Shown here in pieces: positions 26,084-36,189 of a stretch of DNA of 64,000 nt (position 1 is the first letter of the stretch; every line of letters starts with the position of its first letter). The notes below the pieces were generated by a model, which saw only the letters and a list, made by a program, of their open reading frames with translations, was not told the origin of the DNA and did no database searches. The position numbers were made by a program, and so were the translations under genes. The stretch lies in the NCBI GenBank assembly GCA_900104375.1, contig LT629302.1, positions 1,828,001-1,892,000 on the forward strand, in the 5' to 3' direction. The DNA comes from Flavobacteriaceae bacterium MAR_2010_188. Lineage in GTDB: Bacteria; Bacteroidota; Bacteroidia; Flavobacteriales; Flavobacteriaceae.

Positions 26084-29000
26084 ATGAAGACTTCTCTCTT
26101 ACTTAGCAGTATTTTTTCATTCTGTGTAATTTCTTCAATTTCTGCTCAGACTAGAACTACTGCGCCTACCATAAATAAATCATTATTTGAATCGTTGACT
26201 TATCGGAACATTGGACCCTACCGTGGAGGACGATCTACCACGGTTACGGGGATACCTAATGATATTTTTACCTATTATATGGGGGCCACTGGTGGTGGGG
26301 TATGGAAGACGAAGGACGGGGGTAACACATGGAAGAATATATCCGATGGCTTTTTTAATACTACCGGTATTGGCGACATTACCGTAGCACCTTCAAATCC
26401 AAACATCATTTATGTAGGTACTGGCGAGTCACCCGTGCGAGGAGTAAAGACCTCTCACGGTGACGGACTATATAAATCAACTGATGCTGGAAAAACATGG
26501 AAGCATATGGGTCTGGAAAAGACAAGACATATAAGTGATGTTTTTGTCCATCCAAATAACCCCAATAAAGTTTACGTTGCTGCGCAAGGGAATCCCTGGG
26601 GACCAAATCCAGAAAGAGGTGTTTATCTTTCCGAAGATGGAGGCCTTAGTTTTGAAAAAATTTTATACATAAACGAAAATTCTGGTATTGTTGACATGAC
26701 CGTTGACCCGAATAATCCAGATTTTATGATGGTTGCCTCGTGGGAATTCTGGCGTAAACCATGGGTAGTTCATAATGGTGGCCCTGGTTGTAGAATTTAT
26801 AAAACTACAGATGGTGGTAAAAATTGGAAGGAAATAAATAAAGGCTTGCCCGAGGTAAAAGGAAAAATGGGTGTGTCAATTTCTCCAGCCAATCCTAATA
26901 TCGTTTATATTGCCATTGATGCCCCAGGTGACAAGGCGGGTGTCTACCGTTCAGAAGATGCGGGCGATAGCTTTAAGCAAATGACAAATGACGCTACAAC
27001 TTACGCACGTTCTTGGTACTATATGCATATAATAGCGGACCCCAATGACGAAGATGAATTATGGGTTATGAATAGCTTTGCGATGAAGTCAATTGACGGA
27101 GGTAAAACATTTAAAGGCATCAGAGGAAGTCATGTTGATCATCACGATATGTGGATCAATCCTAATAATAGTGATATAATGATCAACGCAAATGATGGCG
27201 GAGGATCTGTAACATTCAATGGGGGCGAAACTTGGTCCACACTATACAATCAACCAACAGGACAATTTTACCGATTAATTACAGATAATGGATATCCCTA
27301 CCGGATCTACTCTGGACAACAAGATAATAGTACAATAGCTATTGATAGCAGGGTTGCCGATGATGGTATTGGAGAAATGCACTGGGACGTGATGCGTGCG
27401 GGTGAATCTTCTACAGTCGCAGTAGACCCTAACAACCCGCGGTATGTGTATTCCACCTATTTTGCTAGCAATTTTATTGAGTGGGATCGTGATATCGATA
27501 ACACTCGAATGGTGATGCCATATCCGACTAGGGTAACGGGCGAACAACCAAAAAATCTTAGATATAGGGCTAATTGGAACGGTCCTGTAATTGTTTCCCC
27601 TCACGATCCAAAAACAATCTATTATGGATCTCAATATGTAATGAAATCAACAAATCGCGGAGTCTCTTGGGAGGTGATAAGTGAAGATCTCACTCGTAAT
27701 GATAAGGACCATCAAGGCAAAGGGGGGGAACCGATAAGCAATGAACAGATTACTGCAGAGAGTTATAACAACTTATTTAACATTGAAGAATCACCCCTTA
27801 AAGAGGGTGTAATTTGGGTAGGTTCTGATGATGGTTTAGTCCACTTAACCCAAGATGGCGGAATTACCTGGACCAATGTCACTCCAAATGGTCTCAAAGA
27901 ATGTATAATTAATGTAGTAGAACCTTCTCCGCACGACCCTGCTAGCGCATACATTGCCGCAACCGCTTATAAGCTTAACGATTTTACTCCTTATCTCTTC
28001 AAAACTAATGACTATGGTAAAACCTGGATTAAAATTGTGAATGGTATCCCAGGTGATACTTTTGCTCGTACCATTCGGGAAGACCCAGATAAAAAAGGGT
28101 TATTATATGCAGGTACTGAAACTGGCATTTTTGTTTCTTTCGACGATGGGAAATTATGGACATCATTACAAAATAATTTACCTGAAGTCCCCATTACAGA
28201 CCTCAGGGTTAAAAGGAAAGATTTAGTTGTGGCAACTCAAGGGAGAGCTTTGTGGATCCTAGATGACTTAACGCCATTGCACCAAGTTTCTGATGATGTC
28301 GCTAAGGCTGATTATTACCTTTACAAACCCAAAGACACTAATACTGAACTGTCAGTAGCTTATAGTATCGATGGGGGGCTCGGGGAGAATGCCCCCAGTG
28401 GTTTACAGATTCACTATGTTCTAAATAAACCGGTTTCTGAGGATACTGCAATGTCTATTGAAATAATAAATGCAATGGGTAATATCATCCATTCAGAATA
28501 CACTAATAATGCAAAAAATGGCTGTGACTCTTTAGTCAAACAGCAATTACAAAAAAAGACAGGGGCAAATCGCTACCGGTGGAACATGAAGATCGGTCGT
28601 TTTGATTGCTTAAAAGAATTGGCAACTACAAATCGAGACCTAACGGCCTACAATGCTCCACCGGGGATGTACAAAGCTGTCCTTAAAGTAGGGGACTATA
28701 CACAATCTCAAGATTTTGAAATAACGATTGATCCACGTTTAGCCCAAAGTATCGAGAATGTTGCAGATGCCTATAGAGAAAGAGATGAAATTTCGAAAGC
28801 TATATATAAAGGCGCTACTGAAATGGCAGAAGGTGTTCGCGATTTACGCCTAATTAAAGAACAACTAAATTTTATTCTAAAAGTCGCAAAAGATGATAAC
28901 ATAAAAAATGAAGGCGTTCAATTAAATAAGATAATGGACGAGTGGATTGCTGAAATACTTCAAAAGGAAATGAGAACATCTCAAAATAACTATATGTATG

Positions 29001-29218
29001 AAGCGCGACTCTTAATTAAGTTTAAAGACTTTTTGGGTAGTATAGGAGAAGGTAATCTTCCTGTTACACAAGGTACCGTGGAGGTAATGGAAGATTACTT
29101 AAAACAATGGGGCGCACTGAGGTCTGAATTGCAAAATATAAAAACGGATAAGATTTCAAAATACAATCAAATTTTAAAGGGCGCAGGATTACCAGAACTT
29201 TATTCAGATAGTAACTAG
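26084..29218 (+). CDS. Sortilin/VPS10-type BNR beta-propeller exported protein, copy A
   Basis: 1044 residues from ATG 26084, chosen because it starts the signal peptide (MKTSLLLSSIFSFCVISSISAQ). The frame is open back to 26012, but the added residues do not look like a leader. The N-terminal 700 residues are stacked BNR/Asp-box units (WKTKDGGNTWKNIS, YKSTDAGKTWKHM, YKTTDGGKNWKE, SEDAGDSF), with NPN-IVYV strands between them, as in the sortilin ten-bladed propeller. The C-terminal 300 residues are Ig-like, then helical. Databases often call these 'glycosyl hydrolase', but no sialidase catalytic set is visible. Sortilins bind peptides, so peptide capture or processing is inferred. A paralogue ends the island at 43057. 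Confidence 0.85.
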   Translation: MKTSLLLSSIFSFCVISSISAQTRTTAPTINKSLFESLTYRNIGPYRGGRSTTVTGIPNDIFTYYMGATGGGVWKTKDGGNTWKNISDGFFNTTGIGDITVAPSNPNIIYVGTGESPVRGVKTSHGDGLYKSTDAGKTWKHMGLEKTRHISDVFVHPNNPNKVYVAAQGNPWGPNPERGVYLSEDGGLSFEKILYINENSGIVDMTVDPNNPDFMMVASWEFWRKPWVVHNGGPGCRIYKTTDGGKNWKEINKGLPEVKGKMGVSISPANPNIVYIAIDAPGDKAGVYRSEDAGDSFKQMTNDATTYARSWYYMHIIADPNDEDELWVMNSFAMKSIDGGKTFKGIRGSHVDHHDMWINPNNSDIMINANDGGGSVTFNGGETWSTLYNQPTGQFYRLITDNGYPYRIYSGQQDNSTIAIDSRVADDGIGEMHWDVMRAGESSTVAVDPNNPRYVYSTYFASNFIEWDRDIDNTRMVMPYPTRVTGEQPKNLRYRANWNGPVIVSPHDPKTIYYGSQYVMKSTNRGVSWEVISEDLTRNDKDHQGKGGEPISNEQITAESYNNLFNIEESPLKEGVIWVGSDDGLVHLTQDGGITWTNVTPNGLKECIINVVEPSPHDPASAYIAATAYKLNDFTPYLFKTNDYGKTWIKIVNGIPGDTFARTIREDPDKKGLLYAGTETGIFVSFDDGKLWTSLQNNLPEVPITDLRVKRKDLVVATQGRALWILDDLTPLHQVSDDVAKADYYLYKPKDTNTELSVAYSIDGGLGENAPSGLQIHYVLNKPVSEDTAMSIEIINAMGNIIHSEYTNNAKNGCDSLVKQQLQKKTGANRYRWNMKIGRFDCLKELATTNRDLTAYNAPPGMYKAVLKVGDYTQSQDFEITIDPRLAQSIENVADAYRERDEISKAIYKGATEMAEGVRDLRLIKEQLNFILKVAKDDNIKNEGVQLNKIMDEWIAEILQKEMRTSQNNYMYEARLLIKFKDFLGSIGEGNLPVTQGTVEVMEDYLKQWGALRSELQNIKTDKISKYNQILKGAGLPELYSDSN

Positions 29219-29541
29219 CCTATATAAAGATAATTCTAAGTCGGAACAAGTTGCCATAGCACTGCCTAATCGACTATGATTTTTTAGTCTAAGATTGTAT
29301 TATCTGTGCCTTATAAAGGCTGCTCTCAAGCTACTTTTACTATTTTTTCAATAAATACAATTTATGTGGCAGGATATTTTTAAATGTATTCCGCCCTATG
29401 AGAAAAAGCAATACAATTAGCGAAATCGAATTTTTGGAATAACAACCGTGCAAAACTAAACTTCAGATAAAAAAAAATTTGTCACCCTTAATACTAAAAA
29501 TGACAACTTAGTAATAAAGGGTTTACTTCCCGATTGTTTTT
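29219..29541. other. Gap between VPS10 copy A and fecR
   Basis: 323 bp with no gene. A weak inverted repeat GACTA/TAGTC lies near 29270-29290. Otherwise it is AT-rich, and it probably holds the promoter of the fecR-susC-susD unit. Confidence 0.45.
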
Positions 29542-30696
29542 ATGACTGAAGAAGAAAGATTTATCAATTGTTTAAGAAGTATTAAAGCTTCCAAATCCAT
29601 AAATCCTCATGATCTGAAAGATATGTCTGAAGAGGATCAAGAATTAATCCATCGATTATTTCAAGAGAATTTAGTTGAGGGGTCATTAGTAATGTTGACA
29701 GAGATTAATAGTGAGGAGGATTTAAAAGCGATTAAAAGTAGGTTGAAGGATATTAAAAAATTTGATTCAATTAATTGGAGATTTTTAATAAAGTACGCCG
29801 CTGTATTTATTGGTGTTTTATTCTCTGTTTATCATCTATGGACAAAGGATATAGATCAAAGCGAGCCTAATTATTCCGATCAATATGTCCAACTAAAAAT
29901 GGGGGACGAGAGTGTTTTATTTATTGACCAAAAAGAATCGAAGGAAATTATTTCAGCCTCTGGTGTGCTAGTTGGTAAGCAAGAAGGAAGTAATCTAATT
30001 TACCTTCCAAACTCAGAAATAGAACAACTTCTCTATAATGAATTGCATATTCCTAATGGAAAAGTTTTCAATCTAGAACTATCAGACGGAACTTTGGTGA
30101 CTTTAAATTCCGGAACCAAAATAAGATTCCCAGTAAAGTTTATAGAAGGGATGAAAAGGGAAGTTTTTATTAATGGTGAAGCTTTTTTTGACGTTGCGAA
30201 AGATCTTGATCATCCGTTTATTGTAAATACGGATGATATAGTAGTTGAAGTATTGGGTACTGTATTTAATATCTCATCGTATGAAGAAGATACAGAAATC
30301 TCGACGATTCTGTTAGAGGGCTCTGTTAATATGCATAACATAAATAGTTCTTCAGACCAAGTAATTCTTAAACCTGGCATGAAGGGGTCCTGGAAAAGAG
30401 ATGATAAATCAATAGGGATACAGAAAGTAGATACTGAATTATATACAGGATGGCTTCAAGGCGAACTCATCTTTAAAAATTCATCTTTTAAAACCATAGC
30501 AAAAACTTTAGAGCGAAAATATAATGTATCTATAGACAACAGAAACAAAATACTTTCCGAAAAAGAATTAACTGCATCCTTTAATATCAATATTGAGAGT
30601 ATTGAAGAGGTTTTAAAATTGATCAGCGCAATCCATCCGTTCGAATATTCGATTAAGAATAATCACATACGAATATGGGCTAATACTAACAATTAA
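29542..30696 (+). CDS. FecR-type anti-sigma factor
   Basis: A 384-residue inner-membrane regulator. A short cytoplasmic part (residues 1-80) is followed by one TM helix (about 82-99, FLIKYAAVFIGVLFSVYHLW). The periplasmic FecR domain (about 170-275) includes PNGKVFNLELSDGTLVTLNSGTKIRFP, REVFINGEAFFDVAKD and VEVLGTVFNISSY. A C-terminal STN-like DUF4974 module follows (ELIFKNSSFKTIAKTLERKYNV). It should hold the ECF sigma factor inactive until the STN domain of the SusC receptor signals. The gene precedes susC by 134 bp containing a conserved-looking hairpin. Confidence 0.92.
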   Translation: MTEEERFINCLRSIKASKSINPHDLKDMSEEDQELIHRLFQENLVEGSLVMLTEINSEEDLKAIKSRLKDIKKFDSINWRFLIKYAAVFIGVLFSVYHLWTKDIDQSEPNYSDQYVQLKMGDESVLFIDQKESKEIISASGVLVGKQEGSNLIYLPNSEIEQLLYNELHIPNGKVFNLELSDGTLVTLNSGTKIRFPVKFIEGMKREVFINGEAFFDVAKDLDHPFIVNTDDIVVEVLGTVFNISSYEEDTEISTILLEGSVNMHNINSSSDQVILKPGMKGSWKRDDKSIGIQKVDTELYTGWLQGELIFKNSSFKTIAKTLERKYNVSIDNRNKILSEKELTASFNINIESIEEVLKLISAIHPFEYSIKNNHIRIWANTNN

Positions 30697-30750
30697 TGGA
30701 TAACCTTATAAAAAATGAATTACCTTATAAAATAAAAAAACTAACGAAAA

Positions 30751-30774
30751 CGGGGAATGCTCTAACATTCCCCG
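30751..30774 (+). promoter_or_regulatory. Perfect hairpin between fecR and susC
   Basis: CGGGGAATG (30751-30759) pairs perfectly with CATTCCCCG (30766-30774) around a 6-nt loop. No T run follows, so it is not a simple terminator. It lies 56 bp before the susC start and may set the relative expression of the regulator and the very abundant receptor, by partial termination, mRNA processing or stability. Confidence 0.6.
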
Positions 30775-30830
30775 ATGAACTGAATTATTATTCACCGATG
30801 TAACCACAACGATTCAAAACAACTCAGATT

Positions 30831-33800
30831 ATGAAAAAAACTACAATTAGAAGTTTGCTGTTTTTAATTTTCCGCAAAACTAACCTAAAAATTACAATAT
30901 TAGCCTTTTTATTGATTCCAGTTTTAACAATAAGAGCTAATAATGACCCTAATAAGGATTTATTAACCTTGCAGTTGGATAAGGTCAGTATTGAAAAAGC
31001 ATTCACCCAAATTGAAAAGATTTCTGATTATCGCTTTGTATTTGAAACCAGTCGGATACCAGTCACAAAAGTAATTAGTATAAAACTTGAGAAGAAAAAG
31101 ATTTATGAAGTTTTAGATGTTCTATTACAAGATACAGGTATTACTTATAAGATAGAGAAACGACAAGTTATTCTCTTTAATAGTAATAGTAATGACACTG
31201 CAAAAACACAGGCATCCCAAATTAATTCCAATACTATAAAAAAGAACCTACAACAGACGGTCACAGGAACTGTTTTTGATAATTTTGGTCAGCCACTGCC
31301 TGGTGCAAATGTTCTAGAAAAAGGTACGTCAAACGGTTCGCAAACAGATTTTGATGGTAATTTTTCCATAAATGTTTCAGGCAATGCACTTTTAGTCGTA
31401 TCCTATATTGGCTATAAAACGGTAGAAGTGGCCGTCAATAACCAAAGTTCACTAAATATTACGCTTCAGGAAGATTCCGAACAGTTGAATGAAGTTGTTG
31501 TAACAGCGTTGGGGATTTCCCGAGAAAAAAAGTCCTTAGGCTACGCCACACAAGAAGTGGATGGAGAGGATGTTAATAATGTTCCTACTGATAATGTTGT
31601 AAATGCTCTATCTGGAAAGGTAGCAGGGGTACAGATTAAGACGAATACCAACTTAGGAGGTTCAAGTAATGTCGTAATTAGGGGTAGTACCTCCTTAACT
31701 GGAAATAACCAAGCATTATTTGTTGTAGATGGTGTCCCCGTTAATAATTCAAATTTCAACTCAGATACGCAGCAAACTGGAGGTGGTGGTTTCGATTATG
31801 GGAATCTTGCTTCTGATATTAATCCAAACGATATTAAATCCATAAATATATTAAAAGGTGCAGCCGCAACTGCATTATATGGATCAAGAGCAACAAACGG
31901 AGCTATTATTATTACTACAAAAAATGGAGCAGGAGCAAAAAATAATCCAACTGTAACCCTTAATTCCTCCACCACAATTGGTTTTATCGATAAATCTACC
32001 TGGCCAAAATTCCAGTATGAATATGGGACAGGATACGGACCTGTTTATGGGCCGGATGGCGATAGTTATTTTAATCAGCGCGATGTAAATAATGACGGTA
32101 TTATTGATTTAGTAACTCCTTCAACGGCCTACGGTTCGTACGGGGCCCCTTTTAATTCCGATTTACTGGTATATCAATGGGATTCATTTTATCCCGAATC
32201 CCCGAATTATTTACAGCCAACTCCGTGGGAGGCTCCCAAGGATAAATTAATTACATTTTTTGAAACGCCGGTTACCCTAAGCAATAGTGTATCTATAGCA
32301 GGGGGCGGTGAAGCAGCAAATTATAGGATTGCCTACACTAAGTTTGATCAAGAAGGAATATTACCAAACAGTAAAATTTCCAGGGATAATATTGCGGTAA
32401 GTACAGCATTTGATGTTAATGAAAGGCTGACTACTTCTGCAACTGCTAATTATATTAAGACAGACGCTCTAGGACGTAACAAAACTGGAAATGAAACTGG
32501 CGCCAATGCAGGTAACGTTCTTGCTGCCATGAGAAAATACTGGGCGATGAATGTCGGTATTAAGGAGCTTAAAGATGCCTATTTCTCAACTGGTAGTAGT
32601 GTTGATCCTTTTATGGGCGGTACTATAGATAACCCATATTGGACGGTGTACGAAAATTATCAAAATGATACGAGAGATAGGATTTTTGGAAACGTTGCTC
32701 TAAACTACGAATTAAATGATTGGCTAAATGTTGAAGGAAGGGTTTCTCTTGATACTTATTCATTCTTCCAAGAGGAAAGGGTAAATGAAGGCACCGCAGG
32801 AGCTGTAGGGTTGTATGTTAGAAATAACATCAATTTTACCGAAATGAATTATGACCTTATGTTGAATTTTAATAGGAATTTAACCGAGAAATTTAATTTA
32901 AGTGGCGTTTTAGGCACCAATATTAGAAGAAATAATTTTTCTTCTATCCGAGCCCAAACAAATGGTGGTTTGGTACTTCCTGGTCTCTTCTCACTCACTA
33001 ATTCAGTAAACATTCCTAACGCACCTTTAGAAATACAGGAGAAGATTGGAGTTGATGGTATTTACGGTCTAGCATCCTTCGGATATAACAACTTACTTTA
33101 TGTAGATGTGACCGGTCGATTTGATCACTCATCTACATTGCCTATAGAAAATAGTACTTACTTCTATCCATCAATATCTTCAAGTTTCATTTTCTCGAAT
33201 TTATTTGCCGATAAAAAGTATTTTTCATTTGGTAAGCTAAGGTTGAATTATGCCGAAGTAGGTAGTTCTGCACCTGCAAACAGTCTTACCGATGTACTGA
33301 ACAAGCCAACTCCATTTGGAGCCGTGCCGCTATATGGGGTTAATGGCACCAAAAATAATGAGAAACTTCTACCCGAAAGTACCATTAGTGTGGAAGGAGG
33401 ATTAGAATTGAGATTCTTTGAAAATAGGCTACGCCTAGATATGTCGGTTTATAAAACCAATTCAAAAGATCAAATTATCCCAGTTGCAGTATCCTCAGCT
33501 ACGGGATATTCATCTAAATTCGTAAATGCTGGTGAAATCGAGAATAAAGGTATCGAAGTTGCCATATCTAGTTCAGTAATATCTACTGAGGATTTCACCT
33601 GGGACATTAATCTCAATTGGGCCAAAAACAGAAGTGAAGTGCTTTCCTTATTTGAAGGAGGTACAAATCTGCAACTTGGTGCTGTATCCGGTGTGACGAT
33701 TAATGCTACAGTTGGTGAGCCCTATGGCACCATACAAGGCACCGATTTTATCTATGTCGATGGTAAAAGATTGATTAACCAGATTACTGGTGAATATGAG

Positions 33801-34400
33801 CGGACTACTACCTCTAACAATGTTATAGGTAATATTACACCAGATTGGAATGGTGGTATCACTAATTCTTTTACTTACAAAAATCTAAGCTTAGGTTTTC
33901 TAATTGATATCCAAAAAGGAGGGGATGTTCATTCTTCTGATATTGCTACAGGTAATAGATCTGGATTATACAACTATTCTGTGGGTTTGAATGATCTTGG
34001 AAATCCAGTTCGTAATTCTTTGGCAGATGGTGGAGGTATAATTTTGGATGGGGTTGCGCCAGATGGAAGTGTTAATACTGTACGAACTGCCATGGATACC
34101 TATAGAAATGCTATCGGAAGCATAAAGTCTCCTAATGCAGCATTTGTATACGATGCATCCTATGTAAAGCTTAGAGAAGTTACATTGAGATATACCTTAA
34201 ATAAAGTAGGCATTCTTGAGAAGATTGATATTAATTCAGTTAGGTTAGGTTTGATTGGTTCCAACTTATGGATAATCCACAAGAACTTACCCTTCGCAGA
34301 TCCTGAAACTGGTGTTAGTTCGGGAAATCTTCAAGGTTTTCAGAATGGAGCCTATCCGACGACCCGTCAAATGGGTATAAATGTGCAATTACAATTTTAA
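30831..34400 (+). CDS. SusC/RagA-type TonB-dependent receptor with STN signalling domain
   Basis: 1189 residues: a leader with a hydrophobic segment (about 20-36), an STN domain (about 45-115, LQLDKVSIEKAFTQIEKISDYRFVFE), a carboxypeptidase-regulatory-like domain (about 142-213, QQTVTGTVFDNFGQPLPGANV), then the plug (about 218-360, LNEVVVTALGISREKKSLGYATQEV, GSTSLTGNNQALFVVDGVPV). The 22-strand-type barrel ends ARQMGINVQLQF-like (TTRQMGINVQLQF). The STN domain makes it a transducer for the FecR/ECF sigma system. It probably imports the oligopeptides released by the island peptidases, together with the SusD protein 18 bp downstream. The substrate is inferred from context. Confidence 0.93.
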   Translation: MKKTTIRSLLFLIFRKTNLKITILAFLLIPVLTIRANNDPNKDLLTLQLDKVSIEKAFTQIEKISDYRFVFETSRIPVTKVISIKLEKKKIYEVLDVLLQDTGITYKIEKRQVILFNSNSNDTAKTQASQINSNTIKKNLQQTVTGTVFDNFGQPLPGANVLEKGTSNGSQTDFDGNFSINVSGNALLVVSYIGYKTVEVAVNNQSSLNITLQEDSEQLNEVVVTALGISREKKSLGYATQEVDGEDVNNVPTDNVVNALSGKVAGVQIKTNTNLGGSSNVVIRGSTSLTGNNQALFVVDGVPVNNSNFNSDTQQTGGGGFDYGNLASDINPNDIKSINILKGAAATALYGSRATNGAIIITTKNGAGAKNNPTVTLNSSTTIGFIDKSTWPKFQYEYGTGYGPVYGPDGDSYFNQRDVNNDGIIDLVTPSTAYGSYGAPFNSDLLVYQWDSFYPESPNYLQPTPWEAPKDKLITFFETPVTLSNSVSIAGGGEAANYRIAYTKFDQEGILPNSKISRDNIAVSTAFDVNERLTTSATANYIKTDALGRNKTGNETGANAGNVLAAMRKYWAMNVGIKELKDAYFSTGSSVDPFMGGTIDNPYWTVYENYQNDTRDRIFGNVALNYELNDWLNVEGRVSLDTYSFFQEERVNEGTAGAVGLYVRNNINFTEMNYDLMLNFNRNLTEKFNLSGVLGTNIRRNNFSSIRAQTNGGLVLPGLFSLTNSVNIPNAPLEIQEKIGVDGIYGLASFGYNNLLYVDVTGRFDHSSTLPIENSTYFYPSISSSFIFSNLFADKKYFSFGKLRLNYAEVGSSAPANSLTDVLNKPTPFGAVPLYGVNGTKNNEKLLPESTISVEGGLELRFFENRLRLDMSVYKTNSKDQIIPVAVSSATGYSSKFVNAGEIENKGIEVAISSSVISTEDFTWDINLNWAKNRSEVLSLFEGGTNLQLGAVSGVTINATVGEPYGTIQGTDFIYVDGKRLINQITGEYERTTTSNNVIGNITPDWNGGITNSFTYKNLSLGFLIDIQKGGDVHSSDIATGNRSGLYNYSVGLNDLGNPVRNSLADGGGIILDGVAPDGSVNTVRTAMDTYRNAIGSIKSPNAAFVYDASYVKLREVTLRYTLNKVGILEKIDINSVRLGLIGSNLWIIHKNLPFADPETGVSSGNLQGFQNGAYPTTRQMGINVQLQF

Positions 34401-34418
34401 TCAAATAAAGAAAATATT

Positions 34419-35831
34419 ATGAAAAAGTTTTTTCTCATTAGTTCAATTCTTTTATTCATAGGTTGCTCGTCTAATTTAGAAGATCTAAATGTGGACAAAA
34501 AAAATGCAACTTCTGCACCAGGAGATGCGTTTTTCAATTTGGCACTCAAAAATATGTCCGATTTATTGAGTGGTATAACATATGGAGCCACGGTAAATCC
34601 GTGGAACGGTTCAAGATTACTCGTTCAACAGATATCCTCGGTCACCTATAATGAAGGAACTACTTACTTTTTAAATTTTAATTGGGATGGTGTATATCAA
34701 AACGTTTTGATAAACTTACAGCAAAGTGAAAAGGTCATTGCTGCTTCTAAAACAAGTTCTGAACCCGCTTCAATCAACAAACTTGCGATTGTAGAAATTA
34801 TGACGGTATATACGTATAGTCGACTTGTAGAGGCATTTGGAGATATACCTTATTCAGAAGCCTTAGACGTAAATAACATTACTCCAAAATATGACGATGC
34901 TGAAACGGTATACCTTGACTTGCTAAGTAGGTTGGACGCTGCAATTGATAATCTTGACGAATCTCAATCGTCCTGGGATCAGGATATAATGTATTCAGGT
35001 GACGTAGGTAGTTGGAAAAAGTTTGGTAAATCACTCCAATTACAAATGGGTATGCGGATTGTCGATTCTAATCCGCAATTGGCTAGTGAAACAATTGCTG
35101 ACGCAGTTTCTGGTGTCTTCACTTCTAATGACGACAATGCCATTATAGTGCATTTGAGCGCGCCGCCGAATACCGCAGAACTTTGGACCGACCTAGCCGT
35201 AGGTAACAGAAAGGATTATGTTGGCGCCGAACCATTTATAAATTTATTAAATGAACTAGACGATCCTAGAAGGACAGTTTATTTTCAAGATGTTAACGGG
35301 GAGTACGTTGGTTCACCTTCAGGATTAGTTGTAAATTATAATGATTTTTCCAAGTTTGGTGAAATCTTTTATCAACCGACTACTCCAGTTATATTTCTTG
35401 ATTATGCATCTGTAGAATTCTTTCTCGCCGAAGCCGCCGAGCGCAATATAGCATCAGTAACTGACCCTGAAGAACACTACAATGCAGCTATAACTGCATC
35501 TTTTGAATATTATGGTGTAGAAGATGGAATAGCTGAATATCTAGCGCAACCAGAAGTCGCCTACACTACCGCTGAAGGTCCATGGAAGCAAAAAATAGCT
35601 GTTCAGAAGTGGCTAGCTCTTTTTAACCAGAGTCCTGAAGCATATACTGAATGGAGGAGATTAGATTATCCTATACTGTTGGCACCACCAGATTCTTTTA
35701 TCGATACCGTTCCGGTTAGATTCAGATACCCAATTTCTGAACAAACACTAAATAGTGAAAATTATGAAAATGCTGCAACAGCGATAGGGGGTGATTTATT
35801 GACCACCAAGCTTTTTTGGGATGTTTATTAG
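34419..35831 (+). CDS. SusD/RagB-type surface lipoprotein (SusD_2 class)
   Basis: A 470-residue lipoprotein with lipobox LFIGC (Cys16), followed by the SusD_2-class pattern: LNVDKKNATSAPGDAFFNLALKNMSD, VYTYSRLVEAFGDIPYSEAL, KYDDAETVYLDLLSRLDAAI, and the C-terminal AAERN..AITASFEYYG and WLALFNQSPEAYTEWRRLDYP. It forms the hinged lid of the SusC channel and captures substrate at the cell surface. SusD_2-type proteins are often found with peptidases rather than glycoside hydrolases, which agrees with the genes downstream. Translationally close to susC (18 bp). Confidence 0.92.
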   Translation: MKKFFLISSILLFIGCSSNLEDLNVDKKNATSAPGDAFFNLALKNMSDLLSGITYGATVNPWNGSRLLVQQISSVTYNEGTTYFLNFNWDGVYQNVLINLQQSEKVIAASKTSSEPASINKLAIVEIMTVYTYSRLVEAFGDIPYSEALDVNNITPKYDDAETVYLDLLSRLDAAIDNLDESQSSWDQDIMYSGDVGSWKKFGKSLQLQMGMRIVDSNPQLASETIADAVSGVFTSNDDNAIIVHLSAPPNTAELWTDLAVGNRKDYVGAEPFINLLNELDDPRRTVYFQDVNGEYVGSPSGLVVNYNDFSKFGEIFYQPTTPVIFLDYASVEFFLAEAAERNIASVTDPEEHYNAAITASFEYYGVEDGIAEYLAQPEVAYTTAEGPWKQKIAVQKWLALFNQSPEAYTEWRRLDYPILLAPPDSFIDTVPVRFRYPISEQTLNSENYENAATAIGGDLLTTKLFWDVY

Positions 35832-36189
35832 AGTTAGGGCTTCACAAAAATTAAGGTTTTTATGTTTGTTTATAGTTTGAATTAGCTAGTGATAGGGCAA
35901 TATTAAAATTGTTATTACAATTTTAATTTGCCCTTCACCTAGTTAAGACCATATTTTTTATAGTCTAGATAACTTTATGAAAATCAGTTACTCTATTTCA
36001 TTTTTCACTAATAATCAAGTATCCAATCTCTAGGGAAACAATGCTTATTTTAAAATAAATGTTATAAGCTCTTGACGGGACCCTTTGAAACCAGAAATAC
36101 CATTTATGTGAATAATTGCAGGCAGGCTTTGTTATTTCGTTTTAAATGGTAACACAAAGATACCGTATCATATTAAATATAAATCTCCC
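35832..36189. other. Gap between susD and the S9 peptidase gene
   Basis: 358 bp with no gene. It contains the long AT-rich hairpin at 35896-35934 and then sequence that probably carries a separate promoter for the peptidase genes; no clear consensus was found. Confidence 0.5.
35896..35934 (+). terminator. Hairpin after susD, probable terminator
   Basis: GGGCA..TATTAAAATTGT pairs with ACAATTTTAATT..TGCCC around TATT (35896-35934), giving a long AT-rich stem closed by GGGC/GCCC. It lies 65 bp after the susD stop. The following bases are only partly T-rich, so it may act as an mRNA 3'-end stabiliser. Confidence 0.6.

Noticed and set aside
26084-29218. Sialidase or glycosyl hydrolase reading of the BNR proteins
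   Set aside because: BNR/Asp boxes are present, but no arginine triad or nucleophile Tyr of a sialidase could be placed; the order of repeats fits a sortilin-type propeller.
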